From NCBI GenBank assembly GCA_963713355.1, contig CAVQLK010000011.1, positions 372,001 to 436,000 on the forward strand: a stretch of DNA of 64,000 nt, read 5' to 3'. The notes beneath the pieces are model-generated. The model had not been told where the DNA came from. It searched no databases and saw only the letters and a program-made list of their open reading frames with translations. The DNA comes from FEN-1219 sp963713355. Its GTDB lineage: Bacteria > Pseudomonadota > Gammaproteobacteria > Steroidobacterales > Rariloculaceae. This document shows positions 9,123-17,510 of this stretch, piece by piece (position 1 is the first letter of the stretch; the number at the start of each line of letters is the position of its first letter). Both the position numbers and the translations under genes were made by a program.

Positions 9123-9984
9123 GCACGAAACGTTCGAGCGGATTAACTCCGTGTTTGTCGCGCCTCGAGCCGACTTTCACATCCAAGACGGATCGATCCA
9201 AGGCGCCGGCCTGCGCGTAAGCCGAAATCGTCGCAAGGTCGAGCTTGCCGGAAGTGAGATCCTCGAACTTCACCAAGAGTGCTCCCACGCTCGATGCATC
9301 GGCCAAGAAGCCCTCGAGCAAGAATCTCCAGTGGTGGGCAAACAACGACACGCGCCGGACTGGGTAGTTGGGCCAGATGCTCAGCCAATTGACGTTTTTG
9401 CACGAACGGTACGAATCCAACACGTCGCGATAGATGAGCAGAAACTTTGCTCTGGGAAACAACCATTTCAGGTAACGCGCGTGATCGATCGTCAATCTCA
9501 CTTCCTTCAGTCCCCATCGTTGGTAGCCGCGTTCAGCGGCCGGCACCCTCAACCAAGTCAGTAGGAAGTTACGATGCGCTTCGCGAAGATGTGCGAACTG
9601 CGGCGTTAGGTTGGCGATCCACTTGTTCGAAAGATCGTCCGTACGCTCTGAGCCGATAAAATACTCCTCGCGAGGCCAATTAGGCGCGATCGGGTAGAGT
9701 GTTTGCATTAGACGATGAATCGGCGCCGCGTGGTCGAAAGGCTCGCCCCACAAAAGGCATTCACCTCCTGAAATGAGGAGTCTCTGCAGCAACGTCGAGC
9801 CAGATCCCCATCCGGCGGAAAGAATGAAGAGAGGCGAGTGGTCGTCGTCGACCGTCTCGAAGGGCCACCGCTTCTCGATCGCCCGCAGTGCTGATTGGGC
9901 CTGGACGGCTCCGGTAATCTCCGCGGGTAGCACATGGTTGCGCCAGGCGTTGCTAGCGAGAAGACTCGATATAGGATTGACCAT
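9076..9984 (-). CDS. PAPS-dependent sulfotransferase
   Basis: 302 aa. The 5'-phosphosulfate-binding loop is SAGWGSGSTLLQRLL (about residues 55-69) and the 3'-phosphate-binding segment is FLLIYRDVLDSYRSC (about residues 180-195); both are the defining motifs of the sulfotransferase fold. It would transfer sulfate from PAPS to hydroxyls of a glycan or lipid-linked sugar in the cytoplasm. Intact, and the only complete sulfotransferase here; a decayed one lies just beyond (10052-10560). The cysD-cysNC pair at 46.9-49.8 kb makes its donor. Start at ATG 9984; no strong ribosome site. Convergent overlap of 47 bp with the polymerase gene. Confidence 0.85.
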   Translation of the reverse strand: MVNPISSLLASNAWRNHVLPAEITGAVQAQSALRAIEKRWPFETVDDDHSPLFILSAGWGSGSTLLQRLLISGGECLLWGEPFDHAAPIHRLMQTLYPIAPNWPREEYFIGSERTDDLSNKWIANLTPQFAHLREAHRNFLLTWLRVPAAERGYQRWGLKEVRLTIDHARYLKWLFPRAKFLLIYRDVLDSYRSCKNVNWLSIWPNYPVRRVSLFAHHWRFLLEGFLADASSVGALLVKFEDLTSGKLDLATISAYAQAGALDRSVLDVKVGSRRDKHGVNPLERFVLTSVGGDLRRRLGYS

Positions 9985-10051
9985 CGGGAGGGAGGCTAGA
10001 GTTCGTTCGCTTGCCCGTCAATCAAGAATCTGCACCGCTAAAAACGACGAT

Positions 10052-10560
10052 GTGACAACATTAAGTCACAAGCATCGATACTTGTTCGTTGAGCTACTTC
10101 ACACGGGTACAACTGCGATCGCCGCGGAACTCGTCGAACATTATTGAGGCGTACCGGTCCTTGAGAAACACTCGACCTATGCAGATTTCTTGCGGAGCGC
10201 TTCGGAAGACGAGAAACAGTATCTCACAGTCGGTGGTATACGAAATCCGCCCGACGTAGCCCTGAAATTTATCGCAGATATTGCACAGCGCCTTCACATC
10301 ATCCGGGAGATCGCGACGCGCTCGAGACGCGCTCGATGAGCTTCGGCGACTACCTTGGTTTTTATCGTTTTCCGCATGACACCTTCGCAAGCACGTACCG
10401 CAAGCAATTCGACTTGATCATTCGTTTCGAGGACCTGCAAGGCGGCTTCTCTCGATTCATCGAGCTCATCGGAGCCGAGGAAATTCGCCCGTTCCCTACG
10501 GAAAAACGTCACTGACCGGCGGGCAGACTATCGCGACGATCGTGTCACGATGAGCAGGAC
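10052..10560 (+). pseudogene. decayed sulfotransferase-family gene
   Basis: From GTG 10052 the reading is TTLSHKHRYLFVELLHTGTTAIA, the phosphosulfate-loop start of a second sulfotransferase subfamily. An in-frame TGA near 10144 interrupts it; the same frame goes on with VLEKHSTYADFLRSASEDEK and GGIRNPPDVAL. After about 10315 another frame carries MSFGDYLGFYRF and FDLIIRFEDLQGGFSRFIEL to TGA 10513-10515, and after an A-run at 10502-10506 a third frame gives NVTDRRADYRDD. At least one stop and two frameshifts, so it is a pseudogene and not a single sequencing slip. It lies between the intact sulfotransferase and an unrecognised ORF. Confidence 0.75.
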
Positions 10561-10565
10561 GCGCG

Positions 10566-11024
10566 TTGGTTCGCATGCGGCGAGCCGGGAATAACGGGAT
10601 TCGCTTCGCGCAATACTTGCACGGCCTGAAGGCGACAATCTTGGCGAACCAGCTGGACTATGTCGCGAGTCTCGCGCACCGGTCGTGGAAAAAGGCGCGC
10701 CTGCCGCAACTTCGCAGCGATGCGCGTATCCCGCAGGTCCGCCCGAGCGAGACGAAAGCGAACATGCTGCTCGAGCATCCGGGCTCGCGCGCGCGCCTCG
10801 AGTCGTTCATCGACAGCGCGTACTGCGACCCGGCGATTTTCGACAAGGCACGGCTGCGGCGCCTTTTGCAACGACAGTACGAGGGACGGGAAGATTTCGG
10901 GCATATGCTCGGCCTCGTCCTGACGTTCGCGGCCGCACTGCCGATGTTCGTCTACGGACGCACGGTCGAATGCCCCGAACCGGCGAGTCCCGCGGCGGCC
11001 GCCCGGCTCGTGCTGGCCGGCTGA
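10566..11024 (+). CDS. unrecognised ORF, possibly a C-terminal gene fragment
   Basis: 152 aa in this frame with protein-like composition, especially the part from ETKANMLLEHPGSRARLES to GLVLTFAAALPMFVYG. The tail (helical, DPAIFDKARLRRLLQRQYEGRED then a hydrophobic helix) faintly recalls the C-terminal end of asparagine-synthase-like proteins, but no catalytic motif is present and I would not name it on this. It follows a sulfotransferase pseudogene and lacks a clear ribosome site, so it is probably the 3' remnant of a larger gene. The opposite-strand 182 aa ORF is less protein-like. Confidence 0.35.
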   Translation: MVRMRRAGNNGIRFAQYLHGLKATILANQLDYVASLAHRSWKKARLPQLRSDARIPQVRPSETKANMLLEHPGSRARLESFIDSAYCDPAIFDKARLRRLLQRQYEGREDFGHMLGLVLTFAAALPMFVYGRTVECPEPASPAAAARLVLAG

Positions 11025-11053
11025 CAGCTGGAAACGCGCCGCCAGGGACTTTC

Positions 11054-11955
11054 TCAGCCGGCTGTCAGGATGCAGTAGACGTTGTACGTACAATACGTCT
11101 CGAGGCCGGGAAACGAACGCACCGCGGACAGCAACCGGCCGACCCTGTTGTCACCCTGGTTGACGAGAAAACTCTCCATCTCGAGGTTCGCCGTCCGGAT
11201 GCGAGACCGGAACTCGCCAACCTTCATCTTGTTCAGGTTCAGCTGGTGCATCGACGTCACTGGTTCGCCGCGCATCGCCGAGTGTCGGCGCAGGATCCAC
11301 GGTTCGAGAAAGATGTGTCCCCAGGGCAAGGCGGCCAGCAGCTTGCCGGCCGCCCCGTAACGGGCAAAACCGGTGCGCCGCCGGTCGTGATCGCCGTACG
11401 GGCTGTGATAAAGCGGGCTGAAACCGATGTAGACCTTGCCGCCGGGCGCGAGCCGCTCGCGAATGACCCGCAGCATGCCGTCAACGTCGATGATGTGCTC
11501 GAACGAGTCCTTCGAGACAATGTAATCGAAGCGCCGATCGCCGAGCGCGGTCAGCGGCTGGTCGGTAAACGTCAAGCGTTGCGCGAGGCGCGGATCGCGT
11601 TCCATCGCAAAGCGGCGCGCGAACGCGATGTCCTCGCTCAGTATGTCCACGCCTACGACGAGACCAGCACCTCGTGCCGCAATGTCAATGCAGAGGCTGC
11701 CGAGGCCGAACCGATCTCGAGTACGGACTTGCCTTCCAGGTCGGGGACGACGGCGAATCGCTCCCAGAACGTCGGGACTTCCTCCGCGAGAACCCGTTGC
11801 GCCCGCTCCCGACGCTGTTTTTCGTTCTGGTCGGCCATATCCTGGCGATCCTGGCCTTCCCCAGCGTCGACGAATCGCCTGCTAGTCTTGTCGACCGCGA
11901 ATAGGCTGTCAATCGAGTGCATCGGCGCCGTGCGGCGATGCCGTTCCGTTCTCAC
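11054..11955 (-). pseudogene. class I SAM-dependent methyltransferase, frameshifted in motif I
   Basis: Begins at GTG 11955, overlapping the stop of the upstream glycosyltransferase (GTGA), which implies coupled translation. The first frame gives a 70-residue lead and GKSVLEIGS, the first half of the SAM-binding motif I. Near 11685-11705 the frame shifts; the next frame reads GLGSLCIDIAARGAGLVVGVD, completing motif I, then DYIVSKDSFEHIIDVDGMLRVI (motifs II/III), APGGKVYIGFSPLYHSPYGDH and the C-terminal part to 11054. Without the indel this would be an about 300 aa methyltransferase, probably acting on a sugar of the EPS or its nucleotide precursor. The break lies in the cofactor loop, so it would be inactive if real. 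Confidence 0.8.
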
Positions 11956-13259
11956 CCTCCTTCCTTCGGAGCAATATCATCGCTCTTGTCAAGCGGAGGC
12001 TCCATTTGTTCCGCTGTCTCGTGTTCCGCTGTCTCGGTTTGCGGGATCTCGTCTCTTGATCGCGCCTCGCCCATAGCTTTCTGATAGGCAGCTAGAAGCT
12101 TCGGAACCTGGTGATGCCACGCCAGGACGCCTTCAACTCGCTGTCGGTTGATCTCGCCCATTCGAGCGCGTGCCTCGACGTCGTCGAGCAACGCACAGAG
12201 TTTGCGCGCGAAGTCTCGTGGGTCGTTCTTAGCGGCATACAGGGACCCGTCGCCGGCAGAAACCTTGCCCTCGGTGAGGTCGAACTGGACGATAGGTTTG
12301 CCGAGGGCCATGTACTCTAGAATCTTGTTCATCGTCGATTTGTCGTTCATCGCATTGGCGCGGTCCGGATTCACGCAGACGTCTGCCGTGCCGAGCGTTT
12401 CCCACAACGTAGACTCCGAAACGCGACCCCGAAACTCCACGAACGAATCTACGCCGAGCTCGCGGCTCATGGCTCGCAAGGCTGGCACCTCGGTGCCGTC
12501 ACCCATGATCGTGAAGTGCACGTCTGTCCGCTGCAGCTCGTTTCGCATGTACGCGGCAGCGGTAAGGAGAAGGTCGAGCCCCTCCTGCTTGCCGATGACG
12601 CCCACGTAGGCAACGAGAAAGCGCTTCCCCTGCCGCAGCGCGTCATTCACGGGGAAACGTTGGAGGCGGCTGAGATCTGGGCCGCTGCGCACCACGAACA
12701 CACGTTCCGGGGGCATTCCGCCACGGGCGATGGCAATTCGGCGGTAGGACTCGTTGGTGGCGATACTGACGTCGGCAGTTGCGAAGGTCCAACGCTCCAA
12801 GAGGCACAAGAGGCGATACCAGATGTCTCTTCGGCCGAACTTGGCCTCGTATAGTTCGGGGTTGACGTCGTGGTGATCGAAGATGAAACGTTTGCCGAAA
12901 AGCTTGAAGACACGGCCAAGCAGGAAAATCGTGTCGGGCGGATTGCAAGCATGAATGATGTCGACGCCGCGAGTTAGCGCGATCCTCAACGCCAACCAGG
13001 ACTCTACGAACAACGCGTACGTATACTCGAGCGCGTAGCTGAAGGCTGAATCCGCCTCCACGGGGAGCGAATGCCGGTAGATATGGATTCCCTCGAGCGC
13101 CTCATAGGATTTGTCGTAGCCGCGGCCTTTCGGGCACACGATGCTGACGTCGTATCCGTTGGCGCGTAGGGTCAGCGCTTCTTGCCAGACGCGCCGATCG
13201 AAAGGGCACGGCAGGTTTTCGACAATGATGAGGACTCGCTTACCAGCCGATGTCGTCAT
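11952..13259 (-). CDS. GT4 glycosyltransferase (GT-B fold)
   Basis: 435 aa. N-terminal half starts KRVLIIVENLPCPFDRRVWQEA, characteristic of the WbuB/WcaI-like GT4 group, with HACNPPDTIFLLG and DHHDVNPE. C-terminal nucleotide-sugar domain shows VAYVGVIGKQEGLDLLL, the linker and the donor-binding NKILEYMALGKPIVQFDL with the EX7E-type acidic residues. Last 40 residues are acidic and low complexity (many Glu, Thr, Asp). Cytoplasmic face, adds one sugar to the lipid-linked repeat. Transcribed leftward, with the methyltransferase coupled downstream (GTGA overlap). Confidence 0.85.
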   Translation of the reverse strand: MTTSAGKRVLIIVENLPCPFDRRVWQEALTLRANGYDVSIVCPKGRGYDKSYEALEGIHIYRHSLPVEADSAFSYALEYTYALFVESWLALRIALTRGVDIIHACNPPDTIFLLGRVFKLFGKRFIFDHHDVNPELYEAKFGRRDIWYRLLCLLERWTFATADVSIATNESYRRIAIARGGMPPERVFVVRSGPDLSRLQRFPVNDALRQGKRFLVAYVGVIGKQEGLDLLLTAAAYMRNELQRTDVHFTIMGDGTEVPALRAMSRELGVDSFVEFRGRVSESTLWETLGTADVCVNPDRANAMNDKSTMNKILEYMALGKPIVQFDLTEGKVSAGDGSLYAAKNDPRDFARKLCALLDDVEARARMGEINRQRVEGVLAWHHQVPKLLAAYQKAMGEARSRDEIPQTETAEHETAEQMEPPLDKSDDIAPKEGG

Positions 13260-13472
13260 AGCGCTGCCCTCCCTGTGCGTTCAAACCGCTAGCCGGCAGA
13301 GCTTACCAGCATGCGTTCGCAGAACGCTCGGATCCAGGCGCATCCGAAACAGCGCCTGCAGCCATGTCGTCGGCGGGTCCGTCAGATCAAGTCTTGGTTA
13401 AGACACCTGAAGCTGCGTGAGCGTGGCCTGAGCAGCACGGCGGCGTTCGTTGCGCTGAGCCGCTGGCCAAGC

Positions 13473-13620
13473 TCAGCTTCGCCCTGCTGCGGACAAACGC
13501 CCCGTTCGTTCCCGGTATCGACTGCTTGCGTCGCGAATCTTAGCTGGGACTCTCGCTGCCAACTCGCTCAAAACATACTGCCGGTTGTACTCGGAACGGA
13601 GACAAGAACCTTGGACTAGC
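13473..13620 (-). pseudogene. internal fragment of a GT4 glycosyltransferase, related to the gene at 14881
   Basis: On the minus strand this stretch reads SEYNRQYVLSELAARVPAKI, clearly related in protein and DNA to SEYNRQYVSSEYGRGYATKI in the intact glycosyltransferase at 14881-16098 (around 15418-15478). The DNA match begins with TTCTTGTCTCC and GAGTACAACCG. It is inverted relative to the intact gene, and frames and ends are broken, so it is a decayed fragment. The rest of the 13260-13871 interval shows no gene. Confidence 0.65.
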
Positions 13621-13781
13621 GATTCGACACTTTGGAAAACATTGGGTTGATGAACCGGCACTCTGTAGTCTACCCTGCGACTGCGTGCTCACTCCTGGAG
13701 TGGCCGTGTCAAAAGGCGTGCACTGTTTTGGTAACCACTGGGCGCCGCATGCGGATGTCTAGTGCTTCCGCACACCGATAC

Positions 13782-13796
13782 TGGCACCTTACTGGC
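13782..13796 (+). promoter_or_regulatory. possible sigma-54 promoter (-24/-12)
   Basis: TGGCACCTTACTGGC has the GG and GC doublets exactly 10 nt apart and a perfect TGGCAC -24 box; the -12 box is TGGC instead of TTGC. It lies about 150 bp before the methyltransferase start at 13947. PrsR and GlrR, both sigma-54 activators, are encoded in the window, so a sigma-54 promoter in this locus would make sense, but a single weak match is only suggestive. Confidence 0.3.
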
Positions 13797-13946
13797 GTTC
13801 GCCGGTAACGCTTCCCCAAGGCGATATCGACGAGTGTCGAAATTCAGCCGGCACGAAAAACGTTCAGATATGTGAACGTGCGGCGTTGTTTTACATCGGA
13901 TGAATCGAAAGAATACAGTTTGCCGCCATCGAAGCCGACTTGTCTT

Positions 13947-14645
13947 ATGAACATAATTACGAGCGCAACGCAGCTGGTGCAAATCGTTCTGGACGCCGTC
14001 AAATCGGTGTCCAAGTCGGTCCCTAGTGGTACCGAGATCCGGATTCTAGAGGCCGGCTGTGGCAACCACATGCCTTTCGATCTAAAAGGAATTCCGCACC
14101 GGCTGATAGGTGTGGACCTCGACGAGACCGCGCTCCGGATCCGCCAAGAACGCAAAGACCTTCATCAGGCCATCGTCGGCGATCTCAGACATGTGAGCCT
14201 ACCATCGGACAGTTTCGACGTGATCTACAATAGATACGTGCTTGAGCACGTCGACGGGGCTGAGATCGTGCTAGGGAATTTCATCCGCTGGCTAAAGCCC
14301 GGAGGAATCATGATATTGATGTTCCCGGATCGGGACTCAGTGTACGGTTTCTTCGCGAGAGTGACGCCGTTCTACCTTCACGTGCTGTATAAGCGGCGGA
14401 TAAGGGGCCTGAAAAATGCAGGGAAACCGGGATACGATCCATACCCGACGGTTTACGATCACGTCTTGGCGAGCAAGAGGTTTCGGCAGTACGCCGAGGA
14501 GCATCAACTTACTATCGTCGAAGAGCACGGGTTCGCCTATTTCTTGCCTGCTTGGCAGGCGGGTTTCTCAAAACTAGTCGAGATCCTGACATTAGGGAAG
14601 CTGACTTCCCGTCATGTCAACCTGCTCTACATATTGCGCAAGTGA
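13947..14645 (+). CDS. class I SAM-dependent methyltransferase
   Basis: 232 aa from ATG 13947 (MNIITSATQ); an in-frame ATG at 13872 would add 25 residues. SAM-binding motif I is ILEAGCGNHMPF, followed by LIGVDLDETALRI (acidic end of beta 2), GDLRHVSLPSDSFDVIYNRYVLEHV (motifs II/III) and WLKPGGIMILMFPD. The C-terminal third (from DSVYGFFARVTPFYLHV) is a substrate-side extension common in EPS-locus methyltransferases. Likely methylates a sugar hydroxyl or carboxyl. First intact gene of a plus-strand run that continues with a GT4 and the GDP-mannose dehydrogenase. Confidence 0.8.
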   Translation: MNIITSATQLVQIVLDAVKSVSKSVPSGTEIRILEAGCGNHMPFDLKGIPHRLIGVDLDETALRIRQERKDLHQAIVGDLRHVSLPSDSFDVIYNRYVLEHVDGAEIVLGNFIRWLKPGGIMILMFPDRDSVYGFFARVTPFYLHVLYKRRIRGLKNAGKPGYDPYPTVYDHVLASKRFRQYAEEHQLTIVEEHGFAYFLPAWQAGFSKLVEILTLGKLTSRHVNLLYILRK

Positions 14646-14842
14646 CGTACGTCATGCGGCAGTTTGAAGGATATGTACGTCAGGCGGGCTTCGGCACCAA
14701 GGTGCTGCGAGTCAATCCCGCTCAAGGTCGCGGAAAATATCGCCTGCCGAACAAGCTCGTGAACGCCGCACCAATTCTTCGTGAACTGGGTTCACTCCAA
14801 TTGCTCGCCATCTTGCAAAAACCGAACGGTCGATCCGCGTAG
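14646..14842 (+). pseudogene. possible methyltransferase C-terminal fragment
   Basis: Directly after the methyltransferase stop, another frame reads VTYVMRQFEGYVRQAGF, then a basic stretch and LRELGSLQLLAILQKPNGRSA before a stop at 14842. The ending (SLQLLAILQKP) is the kind of last beta strand seen in many SAM methyltransferases. There is no start signal and no motif I, so it is read as the 3' end of a deleted gene. Identification is tentative. Confidence 0.4.
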
Positions 14843-14880
14843 CGGCCGATGGCACGCGTCTAACGAGCCTGGCTATCGTC

Positions 14881-16098
14881 ATGAAACGGATCCTCTACAT
14901 CACCGCGACGCTGCCGGCACTGACGGTAACGTTCATATACAAGGAGATCTTCAGGCTTCGAGCGCTCGGCTTCGAGATTCATACGGTTTCGATGAATACG
15001 CCGAATCCCAGGGAAGTCGGAACGGAAAGCCGCTCCCTGCGCGAGACTACGCACTATCTCGATCGCGTGCTGCTGCTAGCAAAGCTATGGTTCTTCGCCG
15101 CGATGAGCGTACGGTATCCCGGTAGGCTCGTGCGCTGCTTGCGCGAATACTGTTCCGCAAGCCCGATGCAGGGCGTGAGGGACTATGCGCGTTTGGCGTA
15201 TCACTTGCTCGAGGGCGGCTATCTCGCCCATCGATATCGGCACTCAGGCATCGAGCACATTCATGCTCATTTCATCAACGGCCCCACTTCGATTGCGATG
15301 TTCATGGGTCTAATGCTCGATGTGCCATTCTCCTTTACGATGCATGCGTCGATGATTTGGCTGGATCCGATAGCGGTCCGCAACAAGCTCGGTCGATGCA
15401 AATTTCTTGTCTCCATATCCGAGTACAACCGACAGTATGTTTCGAGCGAGTATGGCCGCGGGTACGCAACCAAAATTCATGTCGTCCACTGTGGCATTGA
15501 TGCGGAAAGGACACCGCAGATGCGTGACAGCGGGCAGCCGGCAACGATCAGGCTTTTGAGCATCGGGCAACTCAATCCGAGAAAGGGTTTTCAAGTATTG
15601 ATACCCGCCTGCAAAATGCTGACGGACCGGAGGGTTTCCTATCAGTGCACGATCATCGGTGAAGGAGCACAGCGTCCCGAGCTCGAGGGCTTGATAAGAG
15701 GACATCGTTTGGAGCACCAGGTCACGCTTCTGGGCGCCGTGCCTCACGAGCAGATTCCGGGGTTCCTCTCGCGATGCGACCTATTCGTACTGCCGTGTGT
15801 GATCTCTAAAGACGGATACAGGGACGGGATTCCAGTGGCACTGATGGAAGCGATGTTCGATCGATTGCCCGTCGTATCCACCGATATTCTCGGGTTGCCG
15901 GAGCTCATTGAAAACGGTGTCAGCGGCGTCCTCGTCCCCCCGGACGACTTCGTGCGGTTGGCGGACGCGATCGCGAAGCTTGCCGCGGATGTAGATCTCA
16001 GACGACGCTTGGGCGACAACGCGCACGCGAGGGTAGTCGATCAGTTCAACAATGAACGGTCGGCGCGAGCGTTGGCGGCGCTGTTCAATGGGCAATAG
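14881..16098 (+). CDS. GT4 glycosyltransferase (colanic-acid WcaL/AmsK-like)
   Basis: 405 aa, ATG 14881. N-terminal Rossmann domain starts MKRILYITATLPALTVTFIYKEI, a pattern of the WcaL/AmsK group (secretion-order GTs that begin with a PxxTETF-like motif). Middle: IEHIHAHFINGPTSIAMF, FTMHASMIWLDP, CKFLVSISEYNRQY. C-terminal donor domain: RLLSIGQLNPRKGFQVLI, IIGEGAQRPELEGLI, PGFLSRCDLFVLPCVISKDG and the EX7E segment PVALMEAMFDRLPVVSTDILGLPELI. Adds a sugar to the lipid-linked intermediate in the cytoplasm. Two decayed relatives of this gene lie at 13473-13620 and 22803-22901. The algD-like gene follows after 18 nt. Confidence 0.87.
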   Translation: MKRILYITATLPALTVTFIYKEIFRLRALGFEIHTVSMNTPNPREVGTESRSLRETTHYLDRVLLLAKLWFFAAMSVRYPGRLVRCLREYCSASPMQGVRDYARLAYHLLEGGYLAHRYRHSGIEHIHAHFINGPTSIAMFMGLMLDVPFSFTMHASMIWLDPIAVRNKLGRCKFLVSISEYNRQYVSSEYGRGYATKIHVVHCGIDAERTPQMRDSGQPATIRLLSIGQLNPRKGFQVLIPACKMLTDRRVSYQCTIIGEGAQRPELEGLIRGHRLEHQVTLLGAVPHEQIPGFLSRCDLFVLPCVISKDGYRDGIPVALMEAMFDRLPVVSTDILGLPELIENGVSGVLVPPDDFVRLADAIAKLAADVDLRRRLGDNAHARVVDQFNNERSARALAALFNGQ

Positions 16099-16116
16099 GG
16101 TTGCAGGAATACTCGG

Positions 16117-17430
16117 ATGAAGATGAGCGTTTTCGGATTGGGCTATGTCGGTGCGGTCTCAGCCGGCTGTCTGGCGAAAGACGGTCATACCGTAATCGGC
16201 GTCGACCCCAACTCCACCAAAGTGGACCTGATCAATAGTGGTGAAACGCCGATTGTCGAGCGCGAGATCGGCGATATCATCCGCGCGGTCGTGAAGAGCG
16301 GTCGCCTTACGGCGACGCGCGATGCTGCCACAGCAGTTCGTGATACCGATCTTTCGCTGATCTGCGTCGGAACGCCAAGCAACATCAATGGAAGCCTGGA
16401 TCTCAGATACGTTCGCGCGGTATGCGCGGAGGTCGGCAAGGCGCTCGCTACCAAGGGTACGCGTCACACGGTTGTTTTGCGTAGCACGATGCTGCCCGGA
16501 TCGATGCGAGAGGTCGTCATCCCGGCGCTCGAGGAGCACTCCGGAAAGAAGGCCGGTGCCGATTTCGGTGTTTGCAATAATCCCGAGTTTCTTAGAGAGG
16601 GAACGGCAGTCTACGATTACTTCAATCCTCCGAAGATAGTCCTTGGCGAGCTTGCTCACGGGGACGCCGATCTGCTCGAGACTCTTTACGAGAACCTGGA
16701 TGCGCCGTTGATCCGTGTCGATGTGGATACGGCTGAAATGGTCAAGTACGTCGACAACGTGTGGCATGCACTCAAGGTAGGCTTCGCGAACGAGATCGGC
16801 AATTTGTGCAAGGTCATGCGGTTGGACGGGCAGGAAGTGATGAGAATCTTCTGCGAAGATTTGAAGTTGAACCTCTCGGCCTATTATCTACGCCCGGGCT
16901 TCGCTTTCGGCGGTTCGTGCCTACCCAAGGATCTCCGCGCGCTAAACTACAAGGCCGGTAGATTGGACGTCGAAGTGCCGATCTTGCACTCGATCCTGCA
17001 GAGCAATGTCGGTCAAATCCAGCGCGGGCTGGATATGATCCATGCCAAAGGAAGCAAAAAAGTCGGAATTTTGGGATTCAGCTTCAAAGCCGGCACAGAC
17101 GACCTTCGGGAGAGCCCGCTCGTCGAGTTGATCGAGCGGCTCATCGGCAAAGGCTTCGACGTCCGCATCTACGACAAGAACGTCAACATTGCTCGCCTGA
17201 TGGGAGCGAACAGAGACTATATTCTGAATCATGTGCCGCACATCGCCAAGATCATGGTTGAATCAATTACAGAAGTGCTCGCCACTGCGGAGACGATCGT
17301 AATCGGCAACGGTTCAGAAGAGTTTCGGGACGTGGTCCGCCTGCTGAAGCCCCATCAGCATGTGATAGATTTCGTGGGCGTTGCAAAACCGGCTGAGCCG
17401 TCGAGTCAGTACGACGGGATCGGTTGGTAG
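16117..17430 (+). CDS. algD: GDP-mannose 6-dehydrogenase (AlgD-like)
   Basis: 437 aa, the length of Pseudomonas AlgD (436). NAD-binding motif FGLGYVGAVSAG at residues 5-16; central-domain motifs CNNPEFLREGTA and EMVKYVDNVWHALKVGFANEIGN; the active-site segment RPGFAFGGSCLPKD puts the catalytic Cys at residue 268, the same number as in AlgD; the C-terminal UDP/GDP-binding domain has FKAGTDDLRESPLVEL and ends YDGIGW, as AlgD does. Family reaction: oxidises GDP-mannose twice at C6 to GDP-mannuronate using NAD. This predicts mannuronic acid (or an epimer) in the polymer. A UDP-glucose dehydrogenase is the alternative, but the motifs fit AlgD better. Confidence 0.85.
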   Translation: MKMSVFGLGYVGAVSAGCLAKDGHTVIGVDPNSTKVDLINSGETPIVEREIGDIIRAVVKSGRLTATRDAATAVRDTDLSLICVGTPSNINGSLDLRYVRAVCAEVGKALATKGTRHTVVLRSTMLPGSMREVVIPALEEHSGKKAGADFGVCNNPEFLREGTAVYDYFNPPKIVLGELAHGDADLLETLYENLDAPLIRVDVDTAEMVKYVDNVWHALKVGFANEIGNLCKVMRLDGQEVMRIFCEDLKLNLSAYYLRPGFAFGGSCLPKDLRALNYKAGRLDVEVPILHSILQSNVGQIQRGLDMIHAKGSKKVGILGFSFKAGTDDLRESPLVELIERLIGKGFDVRIYDKNVNIARLMGANRDYILNHVPHIAKIMVESITEVLATAETIVIGNGSEEFRDVVRLLKPHQHVIDFVGVAKPAEPSSQYDGIGW

Positions 17431-17510
17431 CGGTTCCCGATCGCTCCCTGATGCGCAGCCGTGTATTACCGCAGCCTGCAAGCCTACTCCTAGCACCGAC
17501 ACTGCCGTCG

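Noticed and set aside
10051..10070. TGTGACAACATTAAGTCACA as a third CRP-type site
   Set aside because: The half-sites are 10 bp apart, not 6, and the stretch lies at the start of the sulfotransferase pseudogene.
10685..12076. 463-codon open frame on the plus strand
   Set aside because: Runs antisense through the methyltransferase; Arg-rich and without motifs. A GC-rich shadow frame.
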